DNA of 23,696 nt from S010-17 sp036478895. Its GTDB lineage: Bacteria; Bacteroidota; Bacteroidia; Flavobacteriales; Flavobacteriaceae. Location: positions 1-23,696 of the forward strand of contig JAZGEV010000043.1 in NCBI GenBank assembly GCA_036478895.1. Direction: 5' to 3'. Made by a program: the position numbers and the translations under genes. Of the stretch, positions 15,320 to 22,923 are shown one piece after another (position 1 is the first letter of the stretch; each line of letters begins with the position of its first letter). Below the pieces are notes generated by a model. The model was given only the letters and a program-made list of their open reading frames with translations. It searched no databases and was not told where the DNA came from.

Positions 15320-17821
15320 ATGGCAAAGAATTTAGTAATAGTAGAGTCGCCTGCAAAGGCAAAAACAATCGAAAAATTTTTAGGTAAAGATTTTCAAGTA
15401 GAATCAAGTTTTGGACACATATCCGATCTACCTTCAAAAGAATTAGGTGTTAATGTAGAAGGAGATTTTCTTCCTAAATACATTGTACCATCCGATAAGA
15501 AAACATTAGTTTCAAAATTAAAAGCATTAGCAAAAAAAGCCGATACGGTTTGGTTAGCAAGTGATGAGGATCGAGAAGGTGAAGCCATTGCTTGGCATTT
15601 GTTTGAGCAATTAAAGTTGAAAAAGGAAAATACAAAACGTATTGTTTTTCACGAAATTACAAAGACAGCAATTTTAAAAGCCGTAGAGAATCCAAGAAGT
15701 ATCAACTATGATTTGGTAAATGCACAACAGGCACGTCGTGTATTAGACCGTTTAGTTGGTTATGAATTGTCACCTGTTTTATGGCGAAAAGTAAAAGGAG
15801 GCTTGTCTGCAGGTAGAGTACAATCTGTAGCAGTACGTTTAATTGTAGAGCGCGAACGTGAAATACAAGATTTTAAAACAAAAGCGAGTTATCGTTTAGA
15901 TGCTGAATTTTCTAATGCAGATGGAAAAAAATTCAAAGCAAAATTACCAAAGAATTTTACGACCAGAGCTGAGGCAGAAAAATATTTAAAATCGTGTGCA
16001 AATGCCGATTTTAATGTAGCTGATTTACAAGTAAAACCAGCAAAAAAATCACCAGCAGCACCATTTACAACATCCACATTGCAACAAGAAGCATCACGAA
16101 AATTGTATTTTCCGGTTGCTAAAACAATGATGATGGCGCAACGTTTATACGAGGCAGGTTTAATTACTTATATGAGAACCGATTCTGTAAACTTATCTAA
16201 CGATGCAAAAGCTGCAGCTAAAAAAGAAATTAGTAATTCTTATGGCGTTGAGTATAGCAAGCCAAGAGATTATAAGTCAAAAGCTAAAGGAGCTCAGGAA
16301 GCTCACGAGGCAATTAGACCTACAAATATGAGTACACAAAAGGTCTCGGTTGATTATGATCAAGATCGTTTATATAGTTTAATTTGGAAACGTACCATTG
16401 CATCGCAAATGAGTGAGGCGCAATTGGAACGTACCAATGTGAAAATAAAATCATCAGGAAGTAAAGAAATTTTAACAGCCAATGGTGAAGTTATAAAATT
16501 TGATGGATTCTTAAAAGTGTATCTTGAAGGAACCGATAATGAGGAAGAGGAGCAAGCAGGAATGCTACCAAAAATGAAAATAGGCGAGTTGTTAACTAAT
16601 AATTTAATGACTGCTACAGAAAGATATACACGTTCAAAAGGACGATTTACAGAAGCTTCTTTGGTAAAAAGATTGGAAGAATTAGGTATTGGTAGACCGT
16701 CAACGTATGCGCCAACAATTTCTACAGTACAACGTAGAGGCTATGTGGAGAAATCTGCAATTGAAGGTGTTGAGCGTAAATACACGCAATTGGTGTTAAA
16801 AAACAATGCAGTTGAAGATCATACATTATCTGAGGTTACAGGTGCAGATAAAGGGAAATTAATACCTACAGATATTGGAATAATAGTAAATGATTTTTTA
16901 GTAAATAATTTTTCAAATATTTTAGATTTCGGTTTTACTGCAAAAGTAGAAGCAGATTTTGATGCTATTGCTGAAGGAAATAAGGAATGGATTAGTATGA
17001 TTAAAGGGTTCTATAAAGAATTTCATTTGGTTGTAGAAGATGTTAGTGAAAATGCTGAACGTGAATCTGGTGAACGTATTTTGGGAATCGATCCAAAATC
17101 TGGAAAGCCAATTTTAGTTCGTTTAGGTCGTTTTGGAGCAATGGCTCAAATAGGCGATAGAGATGATGAAGAGAAAATTTTTGCTAGTTTAAATCCAACT
17201 CAAAATCTTACTACCATTACTTTAGAAGAAGCTTTAGATTTGTTTTTATTACCAAAAAATCTAGGGAATTACGAAGAAAAAGAAGTCATTGTTGCTAACG
17301 GTCGTTTTGGACCTTATGTAAAATTTGATGATAAATATGTTTCTATACCTAAAGGTGAAGACCCGTTAAATGTAACAATAGATGATGCTATTGAATTAAT
17401 TGAAGCAAAGCGTAAAGCAGATGCACCAATTGCAGAATACGAAGGTTTACCTGTTCAAAAAGGCGTTGGACGTTTTGGCCCTTTTATTAAATGGAATAAT
17501 ACATTTATTAATGTCAATAAAAAATACGATTACGATAATCTGACTCAAGCTAATATAGAAGAGTTGATTGAAATTAAAAAACAAAAGGATATTGATAAAA
17601 TTATCCATTCTTGGGAAGATGCAACCATCCGATTAGAAAAAGCACGTTGGGGAAGATTCAATATCATTCACGGAAAAAATAAAAAAATAGAATTGCCCAA
17701 AACAACCAAAGCAGATAAAATGACTTTGGAGCAAGTAAAAGCAATTATCACTAAGAATACTAAAAAGAAACCAGCACGTAAGAAAAAAGCGGTTAAGAAA
17801 AAAGTAGTTAAAAAGAAGTAG
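15320..17821 (+). CDS. topA: DNA topoisomerase I (type IA)
   Basis: This enzyme relaxes negative supercoils by single-strand passage. The Toprim domain opens with NLVIVESPAKAKTIEKFLG (the catalytic Glu is in VESPAKA) and carries the acidic triad DEDREGE (Asp82, Asp84 and neighbours) and HEIT. The active-site Tyr is residue 284 in GLITYMRTDS. The type IA core continues through IGRPSTYAPTI. The C-terminal half lacks the four-Cys zinc fingers of E. coli TopA and has repeated GRFGPYVKF / GRFGPFIKW units of the TopA C-terminal repeat type. A strongly basic tail (KKKPARKKKAVKKKVVKKK) ends the protein, probably for DNA binding. The 833-residue length is normal for the phylum. A strong promoter precedes it. 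Confidence 0.97.
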   Translation: MAKNLVIVESPAKAKTIEKFLGKDFQVESSFGHISDLPSKELGVNVEGDFLPKYIVPSDKKTLVSKLKALAKKADTVWLASDEDREGEAIAWHLFEQLKLKKENTKRIVFHEITKTAILKAVENPRSINYDLVNAQQARRVLDRLVGYELSPVLWRKVKGGLSAGRVQSVAVRLIVEREREIQDFKTKASYRLDAEFSNADGKKFKAKLPKNFTTRAEAEKYLKSCANADFNVADLQVKPAKKSPAAPFTTSTLQQEASRKLYFPVAKTMMMAQRLYEAGLITYMRTDSVNLSNDAKAAAKKEISNSYGVEYSKPRDYKSKAKGAQEAHEAIRPTNMSTQKVSVDYDQDRLYSLIWKRTIASQMSEAQLERTNVKIKSSGSKEILTANGEVIKFDGFLKVYLEGTDNEEEEQAGMLPKMKIGELLTNNLMTATERYTRSKGRFTEASLVKRLEELGIGRPSTYAPTISTVQRRGYVEKSAIEGVERKYTQLVLKNNAVEDHTLSEVTGADKGKLIPTDIGIIVNDFLVNNFSNILDFGFTAKVEADFDAIAEGNKEWISMIKGFYKEFHLVVEDVSENAERESGERILGIDPKSGKPILVRLGRFGAMAQIGDRDDEEKIFASLNPTQNLTTITLEEALDLFLLPKNLGNYEEKEVIVANGRFGPYVKFDDKYVSIPKGEDPLNVTIDDAIELIEAKRKADAPIAEYEGLPVQKGVGRFGPFIKWNNTFINVNKKYDYDNLTQANIEELIEIKKQKDIDKIIHSWEDATIRLEKARWGRFNIIHGKNKKIELPKTTKADKMTLEQVKAIITKNTKKKPARKKKAVKKKVVKKK

Positions 17822-17825
17822 TGTG

Positions 17826-17855
17826 TAGTTCAGTTTGTGCTAGTTGTCAGTTTGC
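17826..17855. repeat. Imperfect tandem 15-bp repeat after topA
   Basis: Two adjacent units, TAGTTCAGTTTGTGC (17826-17840) and TAGTTGTCAGTTTGC (17841-17855), differ by a small shift and share TAGTT and CAGTTTG. They are flanked by GTGTAGTT (17823-17830) and AATTACAC (17857-17864), which can pair with one wobble. This could be a structured 3' end of topA or part of the leader of the next gene. Confidence 0.3.
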
Positions 17856-17886
17856 TAATTACACCTAATTTCATTAATAAAATCAA

Positions 17887-19035
17887 ATGATTTCCAATTA
17901 TTTAAGTCCTGTTTCAAGCATTATTTTGGAAGAAGTTCACGCTTATGCGGATGAACGGTTTGGTACAAAATTACAAGTTCATTCAACGACAAGTTTTCCA
18001 GATTTAAATGGTGTTTCTATTGCAATTATTGCAGTTAAAGAAGGTAGAAATGCAATTAATAACGAAAGTGCTGGTGCAGATTTTTCTGAATTAAGAAAAG
18101 AAATATATAAGTTATATGGAGGAAATTGGCATTTGAACATAGCCGATTTAGGTGATGTTAATCAAGGGAATACTATAAAAGACACTCATTTTGCATTAAA
18201 AACAATCGTTACTTATTTAATTAAAAAAAACATTATTCCTATAGTGTTAGGAGGAAGTCAGGCTTTGACCTATACCTTATATAGAGCTTATGATGAATTG
18301 GAGCAAACTGTAAATTTAGTATCTGTAGATCAAAAATTTGATTTAGGGGATTTGGGAAGTGATTTAAATTCAAGATGCTACTTGAGTAAAATTGTTATGG
18401 AAGAGCCAAATAATTTATTTAATTATAGCAATATTGGATATCAAACATTTTTCAATTCTCAAGAAGAGATCGATTTATTGGAGAAATTATATTTTGATAG
18501 TTACCGATTGGGTATTGTTAATAAAAACATATCGGTGGTTGAACCAATTATGAGAGATGCAGATTTGGTAAGTATAGATATTGGCGCATTGCGTAAAACT
18601 GAAGCGCCAGCTAATAACAATACAACGCCCAATGGCTTTTATGGAGAAGAGATGTGTTCAATAGCACGCTATGCTGGATTGAGTGATAAAGTTACAGCGT
18701 TAGGTGTATTTGAATATGCAAACCAGTTGGATGATAGAAATCAAACGGCGCAATTAATTGCTCAAATAATTTGGTATTTCATTGAAGGAGTTAATTTTAG
18801 AATTAAAGAATTTCCGTTTGATACAAAAAAAACCTTGAAAAAATATATTGTTCCAATAGACGATGATGTTATTAATTTTTATAAAAGCAATAAAACAAAT
18901 CGTTGGTGGATGGAAGTAAAAGATAATAAGTTTAATAAAGAAACGTTAATTCCATGTGCGCAAGAGGATTATTTAGAGGCTATTAACCAAAATATTCCAG
19001 AAAGATGGTGGAAAACTTTAAGAAAATTAACATAA
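17887..19035 (+). CDS. Arginase/formimidoylglutamase-fold protein with a degenerate metal site
   Basis: A 382-residue cytosolic protein of the ureohydrolase (arginase/agmatinase/formimidoylglutamase) superfamily, recognised from IPIVLGGSQALTYTLYRAYD, NLVSVDQKFDLGD and ADLVSIDIGALRKTEAP. These are the three metal-binding blocks of the family, but several ligands are changed. GGDH is GGSQ (122-125), DAHxD is DQKFD (148-152) and SxDxD is SIDIG (229-233). So D148, D152 and D231 remain, while the two His and one Asp expected for the two-manganese centre are Gln125, Lys150 and Gly233. Automatic tools would probably call it formimidoylglutamase, but I expect altered or no hydrolase activity. It lies 65 bases after topA and 212 bases before gldK on the same strand, with no hut genes nearby. 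Confidence 0.8.
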   Translation: MISNYLSPVSSIILEEVHAYADERFGTKLQVHSTTSFPDLNGVSIAIIAVKEGRNAINNESAGADFSELRKEIYKLYGGNWHLNIADLGDVNQGNTIKDTHFALKTIVTYLIKKNIIPIVLGGSQALTYTLYRAYDELEQTVNLVSVDQKFDLGDLGSDLNSRCYLSKIVMEEPNNLFNYSNIGYQTFFNSQEEIDLLEKLYFDSYRLGIVNKNISVVEPIMRDADLVSIDIGALRKTEAPANNNTTPNGFYGEEMCSIARYAGLSDKVTALGVFEYANQLDDRNQTAQLIAQIIWYFIEGVNFRIKEFPFDTKKTLKKYIVPIDDDVINFYKSNKTNRWWMEVKDNKFNKETLIPCAQEDYLEAINQNIPERWWKTLRKLT

Positions 19036-19247
19036 TTTATAATAAACCATAATTTTGTACGTTTTGAGTTTGGTTATATGAAAAAGATTGACAAAAAAAC
19101 AACTATAGAATTGTGTATTTGAAAAAATAGTAATAGGTTTACGCCCTTATAATAATTAACTAAACTTAAAAGTTTAAAAATACTAAAAATAGATTTTATT
19201 AATTTATTGAAAATGCAAGAGTTACTTGTAAAAACTAAATATTACAA
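19036..19247 (+). promoter_or_regulatory. Long leader/promoter region of the gldKLMN cluster
   Basis: This gap holds an exact -7 box, TAATTTTG (19050-19057), with no matching -33 TTG. If used, it gives a leader of about 185 bases. Within it are a perfect 16-bp palindrome TAAACTTAAAAGTTTA (19161-19176) and a 14-codon frame starting at 19078 (MKKIDKKTTIELCI). Neither is shown to be functional. The region is the likely control point for the secretion genes. Confidence 0.45.
19050..19057 (+). promoter_or_regulatory. Candidate -7 box for gldKLMN
   Basis: TAATTTTG is an exact TAnnTTTG match, 15 bases after the stop of the arginase-fold gene. No TTG occurs at the usual -33 spacing, so the cluster could instead, or also, be read through from the arginase-fold gene. 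Confidence 0.38.
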
Positions 19248-20585
19248 ATGAAAAAACTAACGTTAATAATATTGATTCCTTTTTTGATTGCAAGTTGTAA
19301 ATCAAATACAAAAGGGCAACTAGTTGGAGTGAAAGCCAAGAAAAAATGGTTTTCAGAAAAACCATTTGGTACTGTATTGATTCCTGGTGGATCATTCACA
19401 ATGGGTAAACAAGATGAAGATGTTGCTGGGTCATTAAGTACACCTGCAAGAACAGTTACTGTTCGTCCGTTTTACATGGATGAAACAGAAATCACAAATA
19501 GTGAATACCGTCAATTCATCGAGTGGGTTCGTGATTCAATTATACGTACAAGGTTAGCCGTATTAGCTGAAGATGGTGGTGATGCTACTATGGATGTTTT
19601 TAAATTTAAAGATTCAGCTTCTGGTGGTGTTTATTATAAATACATGATGGATAACTATGGAAGTTTAGGAGATGTAAATTCGCCAACTGAAGGTAAAAAT
19701 TTAAATTGGGAAGAAGAATTGATTTTTGATACTTCAGAATTTCCAAATGAAAGTTATGCAGAAGTCATGGATAGTATGTTTTTACATACCACTGAAACTT
19801 TTGATGGAAACAGAATCTTAAATGCTGATAAAATAAAGTTTGCATATTATTCATTTGATAATGAAGAAGCTGCACGTAATAAAGGCAAGGCAAGAAAAAA
19901 TTATATAAAGCGTGAAGAATTATTGGTTTATCCAGACACAACAGTATGGATTAAGGACTTTAACTATTCTTATAACGATCCTATGCACCAAGATTATTTT
20001 TCGCATCAAGCGTATGATGATTATCCAGTTGTAGGCGTAAGTTGGAAGCAAGCTAAGGCTTTTTGTAATTGGAGAACTCAAGTGAGAAATAATTACTTAA
20101 AAACAAAAAAGAATAAAGTAAAGGAATCATTTTTTAGATTGCCTATTGAAGCTGAGTGGGAATTTGCTGCTCGTGGAGGATATGAATTTGGTAAATACCC
20201 TTGGGGTAATCCTTATCCATTTAGTGATAGAGGTTGTTTTTTAGCAAACTTTAAACCACAACGTGGGGATTATGCGCTCGATGGTGCTTTATACACAATG
20301 GAAGCAAAATCTTATAACGCAAACGGCTTTGGATTATATAATATGGCAGGTAATGTTTCTGAATGGACAAATACAGCTTATAATCCAAATTCTTATTTAA
20401 CAGCTTCTACAATGAATCCAAATGTAGAAGATAAAGAGAATAACCGTAAAGTGATACGTGGTGGTTCTTGGAAAGATGTTGCCTACTTCTTAGAAGTAAG
20501 TACACGTGACTTTGAATATGGAGACACTGCAAGAAGTTTTATCGGTTTTAGAACTGTACAAGACTATCATGGTGACGTAAGATAA
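19248..20585 (+). CDS. gldK: GldK, type IX secretion/gliding motility lipoprotein
   Basis: A 445-residue lipoprotein (signal MKKLTLIILIPFLIASC, lipidated Cys17). With GldN it forms the periplasmic ring attached under the outer membrane in the type IX secretion system. The body has the formylglycine-generating-enzyme (FGE/SUMF1) fold: PGGSFTMGKQDED, MDETEITNSEYRQFIEW, YPVVGVSWKQAKAFCNWR, FRLPIEAEWEFAARGG, NMAGNVSEWTNTAYNP, VIRGGSWKD and FIGFRTVQ. There is no Cys after the GNVSEW block, so the paired catalytic Cys of true FGE enzymes are missing and the fold is structural, as is usual for GldK. An inserted region (about residues 95-235) lies inside the fold. It is first in the gldKLMN order, 51 bases before gldL. 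Confidence 0.96.
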   Translation: MKKLTLIILIPFLIASCKSNTKGQLVGVKAKKKWFSEKPFGTVLIPGGSFTMGKQDEDVAGSLSTPARTVTVRPFYMDETEITNSEYRQFIEWVRDSIIRTRLAVLAEDGGDATMDVFKFKDSASGGVYYKYMMDNYGSLGDVNSPTEGKNLNWEEELIFDTSEFPNESYAEVMDSMFLHTTETFDGNRILNADKIKFAYYSFDNEEAARNKGKARKNYIKREELLVYPDTTVWIKDFNYSYNDPMHQDYFSHQAYDDYPVVGVSWKQAKAFCNWRTQVRNNYLKTKKNKVKESFFRLPIEAEWEFAARGGYEFGKYPWGNPYPFSDRGCFLANFKPQRGDYALDGALYTMEAKSYNANGFGLYNMAGNVSEWTNTAYNPNSYLTASTMNPNVEDKENNRKVIRGGSWKDVAYFLEVSTRDFEYGDTARSFIGFRTVQDYHGDVR

Positions 20586-20612
20586 TAAAAAGATAATAAT
20601 ACTTAAAATAAA

Positions 20613-20632
20613 CAACTTAACTTAAAAACAAA
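20613..20632 (+). repeat. A-rich initiation element upstream of gldL (shared with gldM)
   Basis: The stretch CAACTTAACTTAAAAACAAA ends 4 bases before the gldL ATG. It matches 17 of 20 bases of the stretch at 21304-21323, which ends 7 bases before the gldM ATG. A related 5' part (TAACTAAACTTAAAA) occurs at 19157-19171 in the gldK leader. It may act as a shared translation-initiation or mRNA-binding element; common descent of the spacers is another explanation. Confidence 0.35.
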
Positions 20633-20636
20633 AATT

Positions 20637-21290
20637 ATGGCAAAATCAGGAGGTAAATTAGTAAAAAGAATTTTTCACATGGCATACAGTATTGGTGGTG
20701 CCGTAGTAATATTAGGTGCTTTAGGAAAAATTTTACATATGGAAATCTTAGGAATTCCAGGTGATACATTATTAATGATTGGTTTATATACTGAGGCTGC
20801 AATTTTCTTTGCTTCAGCTTTTGAACCTATGGATGCAGGTGTAGATTGGTCTTTAGTTTATCCTGAATTAGAAGGTGGCGCAAAAAGTAAAAAATCTAAA
20901 AAAGTAGCTCCAGAAGATGCACAAGGTTTATTATCACAAAAATTAGACGGTATGCTTAAATCTGCTGGATTAGATGCTGGATTAATGAGCAGTTTAACAA
21001 CTAGTATCCAAAATTTTAGTGGTGCTGCAGAAACAATTAAGCCAGCTGTAGATTCTATATCTGCAACTGCAAAATATAGTGAGCAATTATCTTTAGCTGC
21101 TAGTCAAATGGAATCTTTAAATAGTTTATATAAAGTTCAAATTGAAAGCACAAGCCGTCAAGCGGAAATTAACGATGCTGTTGCAAATAACGCAGGTGCA
21201 TTGCAACAACAAATGGCGTCTTTAACAAACAACTTATCGTCATTAAATGGCGTTTATGGTGGAATGTTATCAGCAATGTCAACTAAGTAA
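20637..21290 (+). CDS. gldL: GldL, inner-membrane motor subunit of type IX secretion
   Basis: A 217-residue inner-membrane protein. With GldM it forms the proton-driven motor (five GldL around two GldM in the published F. johnsoniae structure, from memory). Two membrane helices are visible, about residues 16-34 (AYSIGGAVVILGALGKIL) and 44-62 (TLLMIGLYTEAAIFFASAF), followed by a cytoplasmic domain with helical segments. Residues I associate with function are all present: Tyr17, Lys31 and His34 in helix 1, Glu53 inside helix 2 and Glu63 after it. They match F. johnsoniae positions 13, 27, 30, 49 and 59 with a constant offset of 4. The start is preceded by an A-rich tract and no Shine-Dalgarno sequence. 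Confidence 0.96.
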   Translation: MAKSGGKLVKRIFHMAYSIGGAVVILGALGKILHMEILGIPGDTLLMIGLYTEAAIFFASAFEPMDAGVDWSLVYPELEGGAKSKKSKKVAPEDAQGLLSQKLDGMLKSAGLDAGLMSSLTTSIQNFSGAAETIKPAVDSISATAKYSEQLSLAASQMESLNSLYKVQIESTSRQAEINDAVANNAGALQQQMASLTNNLSSLNGVYGGMLSAMSTK

Positions 21291-21303
21291 TAAAATTAAT
21301 TAA

Positions 21304-21323
21304 TAACTAAACTAAAAAACAAA
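21304..21323 (+). repeat. A-rich initiation element upstream of gldM (shared with gldL)
   Basis: TAACTAAACTAAAAAACAAA is the second copy of the element before gldL. The flanks AATAAAATT (21289-21297) and AATTTTATT (21322-21330) are complementary, so the stop region of gldL could pair with the bases just before the gldM start, although only A-T pairs are involved. Confidence 0.35.
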
Positions 21324-21330
21324 TTTTATT

Positions 21331-22878
21331 ATGGCAGGAGGACAATTATCTGCAAGGCAGAAAATGATTAACTTAATGTACCTTATTTTTATTGCGATGT
21401 TAGCTTTAAATATGGGAAAAAAAGTATTGACATCTTTTAGTAGAGTAGAGCAATCTTTAGACAATGCAAATAAAACTGCAATTACTGTAAATAAAGCTAC
21501 TTTAGAAAGTTTGGCTCAAGAAGCTAAAAATCAGCCAATTAAATTTGGACCTTTAAGTGCAAAAGCAAATGAACTTAGTGTTGCTTCTACAGAATTTTAT
21601 GATTACTTAAGTAATTTAAAATCTGAAATGAAAGTTAATGCAAAAGGTGAAGTTGTTACCGATCCAGAAAAAATGGATCAATCTACAAATGTAGACCGAA
21701 TGTTCTTTATAAATAAGGAAGAGACTCCTAAAGGAAAAGAGTTGCAAGGTAAAATTAATGCTTTTAGAGATAAAGTGTTAACAATAATTGCTGACAAAGT
21801 AGGAACTGAAATTCCTGCAAAAGTAAAATCACGTTTTTCAACACCTGCTGCTCAAGGTAAACACGGTGAAGAATCTTGGTTAAAAAGTACTTTTGAAGGA
21901 TTTCCATTAATTGCATCTGTAACTAATATTACAAAAATGCAAAATGATATTAAATCTACAGAACAAGAGGTTTATTCAACTCTTATGGGTGGTGAAATGA
22001 AGAAATCTGTTTCTATGACACAATACGATGCGATGGTAGTTTTTGAAAAAAATGCCTATTATCCAGGTGAACAATTATCAGGAAAAATTGTATTAGGTAA
22101 AAAAGATCCAACACTAAAAGCAAGTAGAGTAGTAGTGAATGGAAGAGCAATTCCGCAAAGTAGAATTAAAGCTGGTCAAGTTGATTTAGCTGGTTCTGTT
22201 GGGAATGTGGGAGAACATGAAATTAAAGGAACTTTTACATTTATAGAAGATAACAAACCTGTAAATATTAAAATTATTGGTGGTAAGTATTCTGTAATAC
22301 CAATGCCAAACCAAGCAATTATTTCTGCAGATAAAATGAATGTGGTATATAGAGGTGTTGATAATCCAATTTCTGTTTCTATGCCAGGTGTGTCTGCTAA
22401 TAAATTAAGAGCATCAGCACCAGGTTTAAGTAAAAGTGGAAAAGGTTATGTAATGCGCCCACCAGGACAGCGTGAAGTAACTATTAATGTAAGTGCAACC
22501 TTGCCAAATGGTAAAGCTGTAACTAGTAATAAGTTATTTAGAGTAAAGGACATTCCTTCTCCTACAGGAACTTTAAGTGGTTCTTCTGGATATCAAAAAA
22601 TGTCTAAAACTAATTTAGCACGAAAAAAAGTAGGTTCAGAATTAAAAGATTTTGTATTTGATTTAAATATACAAGTAACTAGTTTCCAAGTAAAGGTGCC
22701 AGGAAAAGCAGCTATTAAAGTGAGTGGAAATTCTTTTGATGCTAGCGCAAAACGTGCCATACAAAAATCTAGAAGAGGTGATATTATTATTATTTTTGGA
22801 ATTAAATCAAGACTTACTAATAATGCATCATATACATTGAAAAAAACAGCAGATATTAGTGTTGAAATTACAAGTTAA
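21331..22878 (+). CDS. gldM: GldM, motor rod subunit of type IX secretion
   Basis: A 515-residue inner-membrane protein with a single N-terminal membrane helix (about residues 13-28, INLMYLIFIAMLALNM) and a large periplasmic part. The periplasmic part forms a rod reaching to the GldK/GldN ring and passes motor movement to the outer membrane. Arg9 just before the helix (SARQKMINLMYL) is retained; in the known structure this residue pairs with the helix-2 Glu of GldL. The periplasmic region has a helical first domain (about 35-220) followed by beta-rich domains (YPGEQLSGKIVLGKK, NKPVNIKIIGGKYSVIPMPN, PSPTGTLSGSSGYQKM, then a C-terminal domain ending in SVEITS), matching the D1-D4 layout of the family. 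Length agrees with F. johnsoniae GldM. It is 40 bases after gldL and 45 before gldN. Confidence 0.96.
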   Translation: MAGGQLSARQKMINLMYLIFIAMLALNMGKKVLTSFSRVEQSLDNANKTAITVNKATLESLAQEAKNQPIKFGPLSAKANELSVASTEFYDYLSNLKSEMKVNAKGEVVTDPEKMDQSTNVDRMFFINKEETPKGKELQGKINAFRDKVLTIIADKVGTEIPAKVKSRFSTPAAQGKHGEESWLKSTFEGFPLIASVTNITKMQNDIKSTEQEVYSTLMGGEMKKSVSMTQYDAMVVFEKNAYYPGEQLSGKIVLGKKDPTLKASRVVVNGRAIPQSRIKAGQVDLAGSVGNVGEHEIKGTFTFIEDNKPVNIKIIGGKYSVIPMPNQAIISADKMNVVYRGVDNPISVSMPGVSANKLRASAPGLSKSGKGYVMRPPGQREVTINVSATLPNGKAVTSNKLFRVKDIPSPTGTLSGSSGYQKMSKTNLARKKVGSELKDFVFDLNIQVTSFQVKVPGKAAIKVSGNSFDASAKRAIQKSRRGDIIIIFGIKSRLTNNASYTLKKTADISVEITS

Positions 22879-22914
22879 TTATAACTTGTATTATATTAAA
22901 TAAGAATTATTTAA
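22871..22914 (+). other. Two successive hairpins between gldM and gldN
   Basis: CAAGTTA-ATTA-TAACTTG (22871-22888, spanning the gldM stop) and TTAAATAA-GAA-TTATTTAA (22896-22914) are two perfect inverted repeats 7 bases apart, the second ending 9 bases before the gldN ATG. No clean T-run follows either, so they look less like a terminator and more like mRNA stability, processing or translation-tuning elements. Confidence 0.4.
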
Positions 22915-22923
22915 AAAAGAATT

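Noticed and set aside
19078..19122. 14-codon frame in the gldK leader as a real gene
   Set aside because: It is too short and has no supporting start context or conservation evidence; kept only as a note in the leader.
21289..21330. Hairpin pairing the gldL stop region with bases before gldM as a firm regulatory element
   Set aside because: The 9-bp stem is entirely A-T with a 24-base loop, so it is likely too weak; mentioned only as a possibility.
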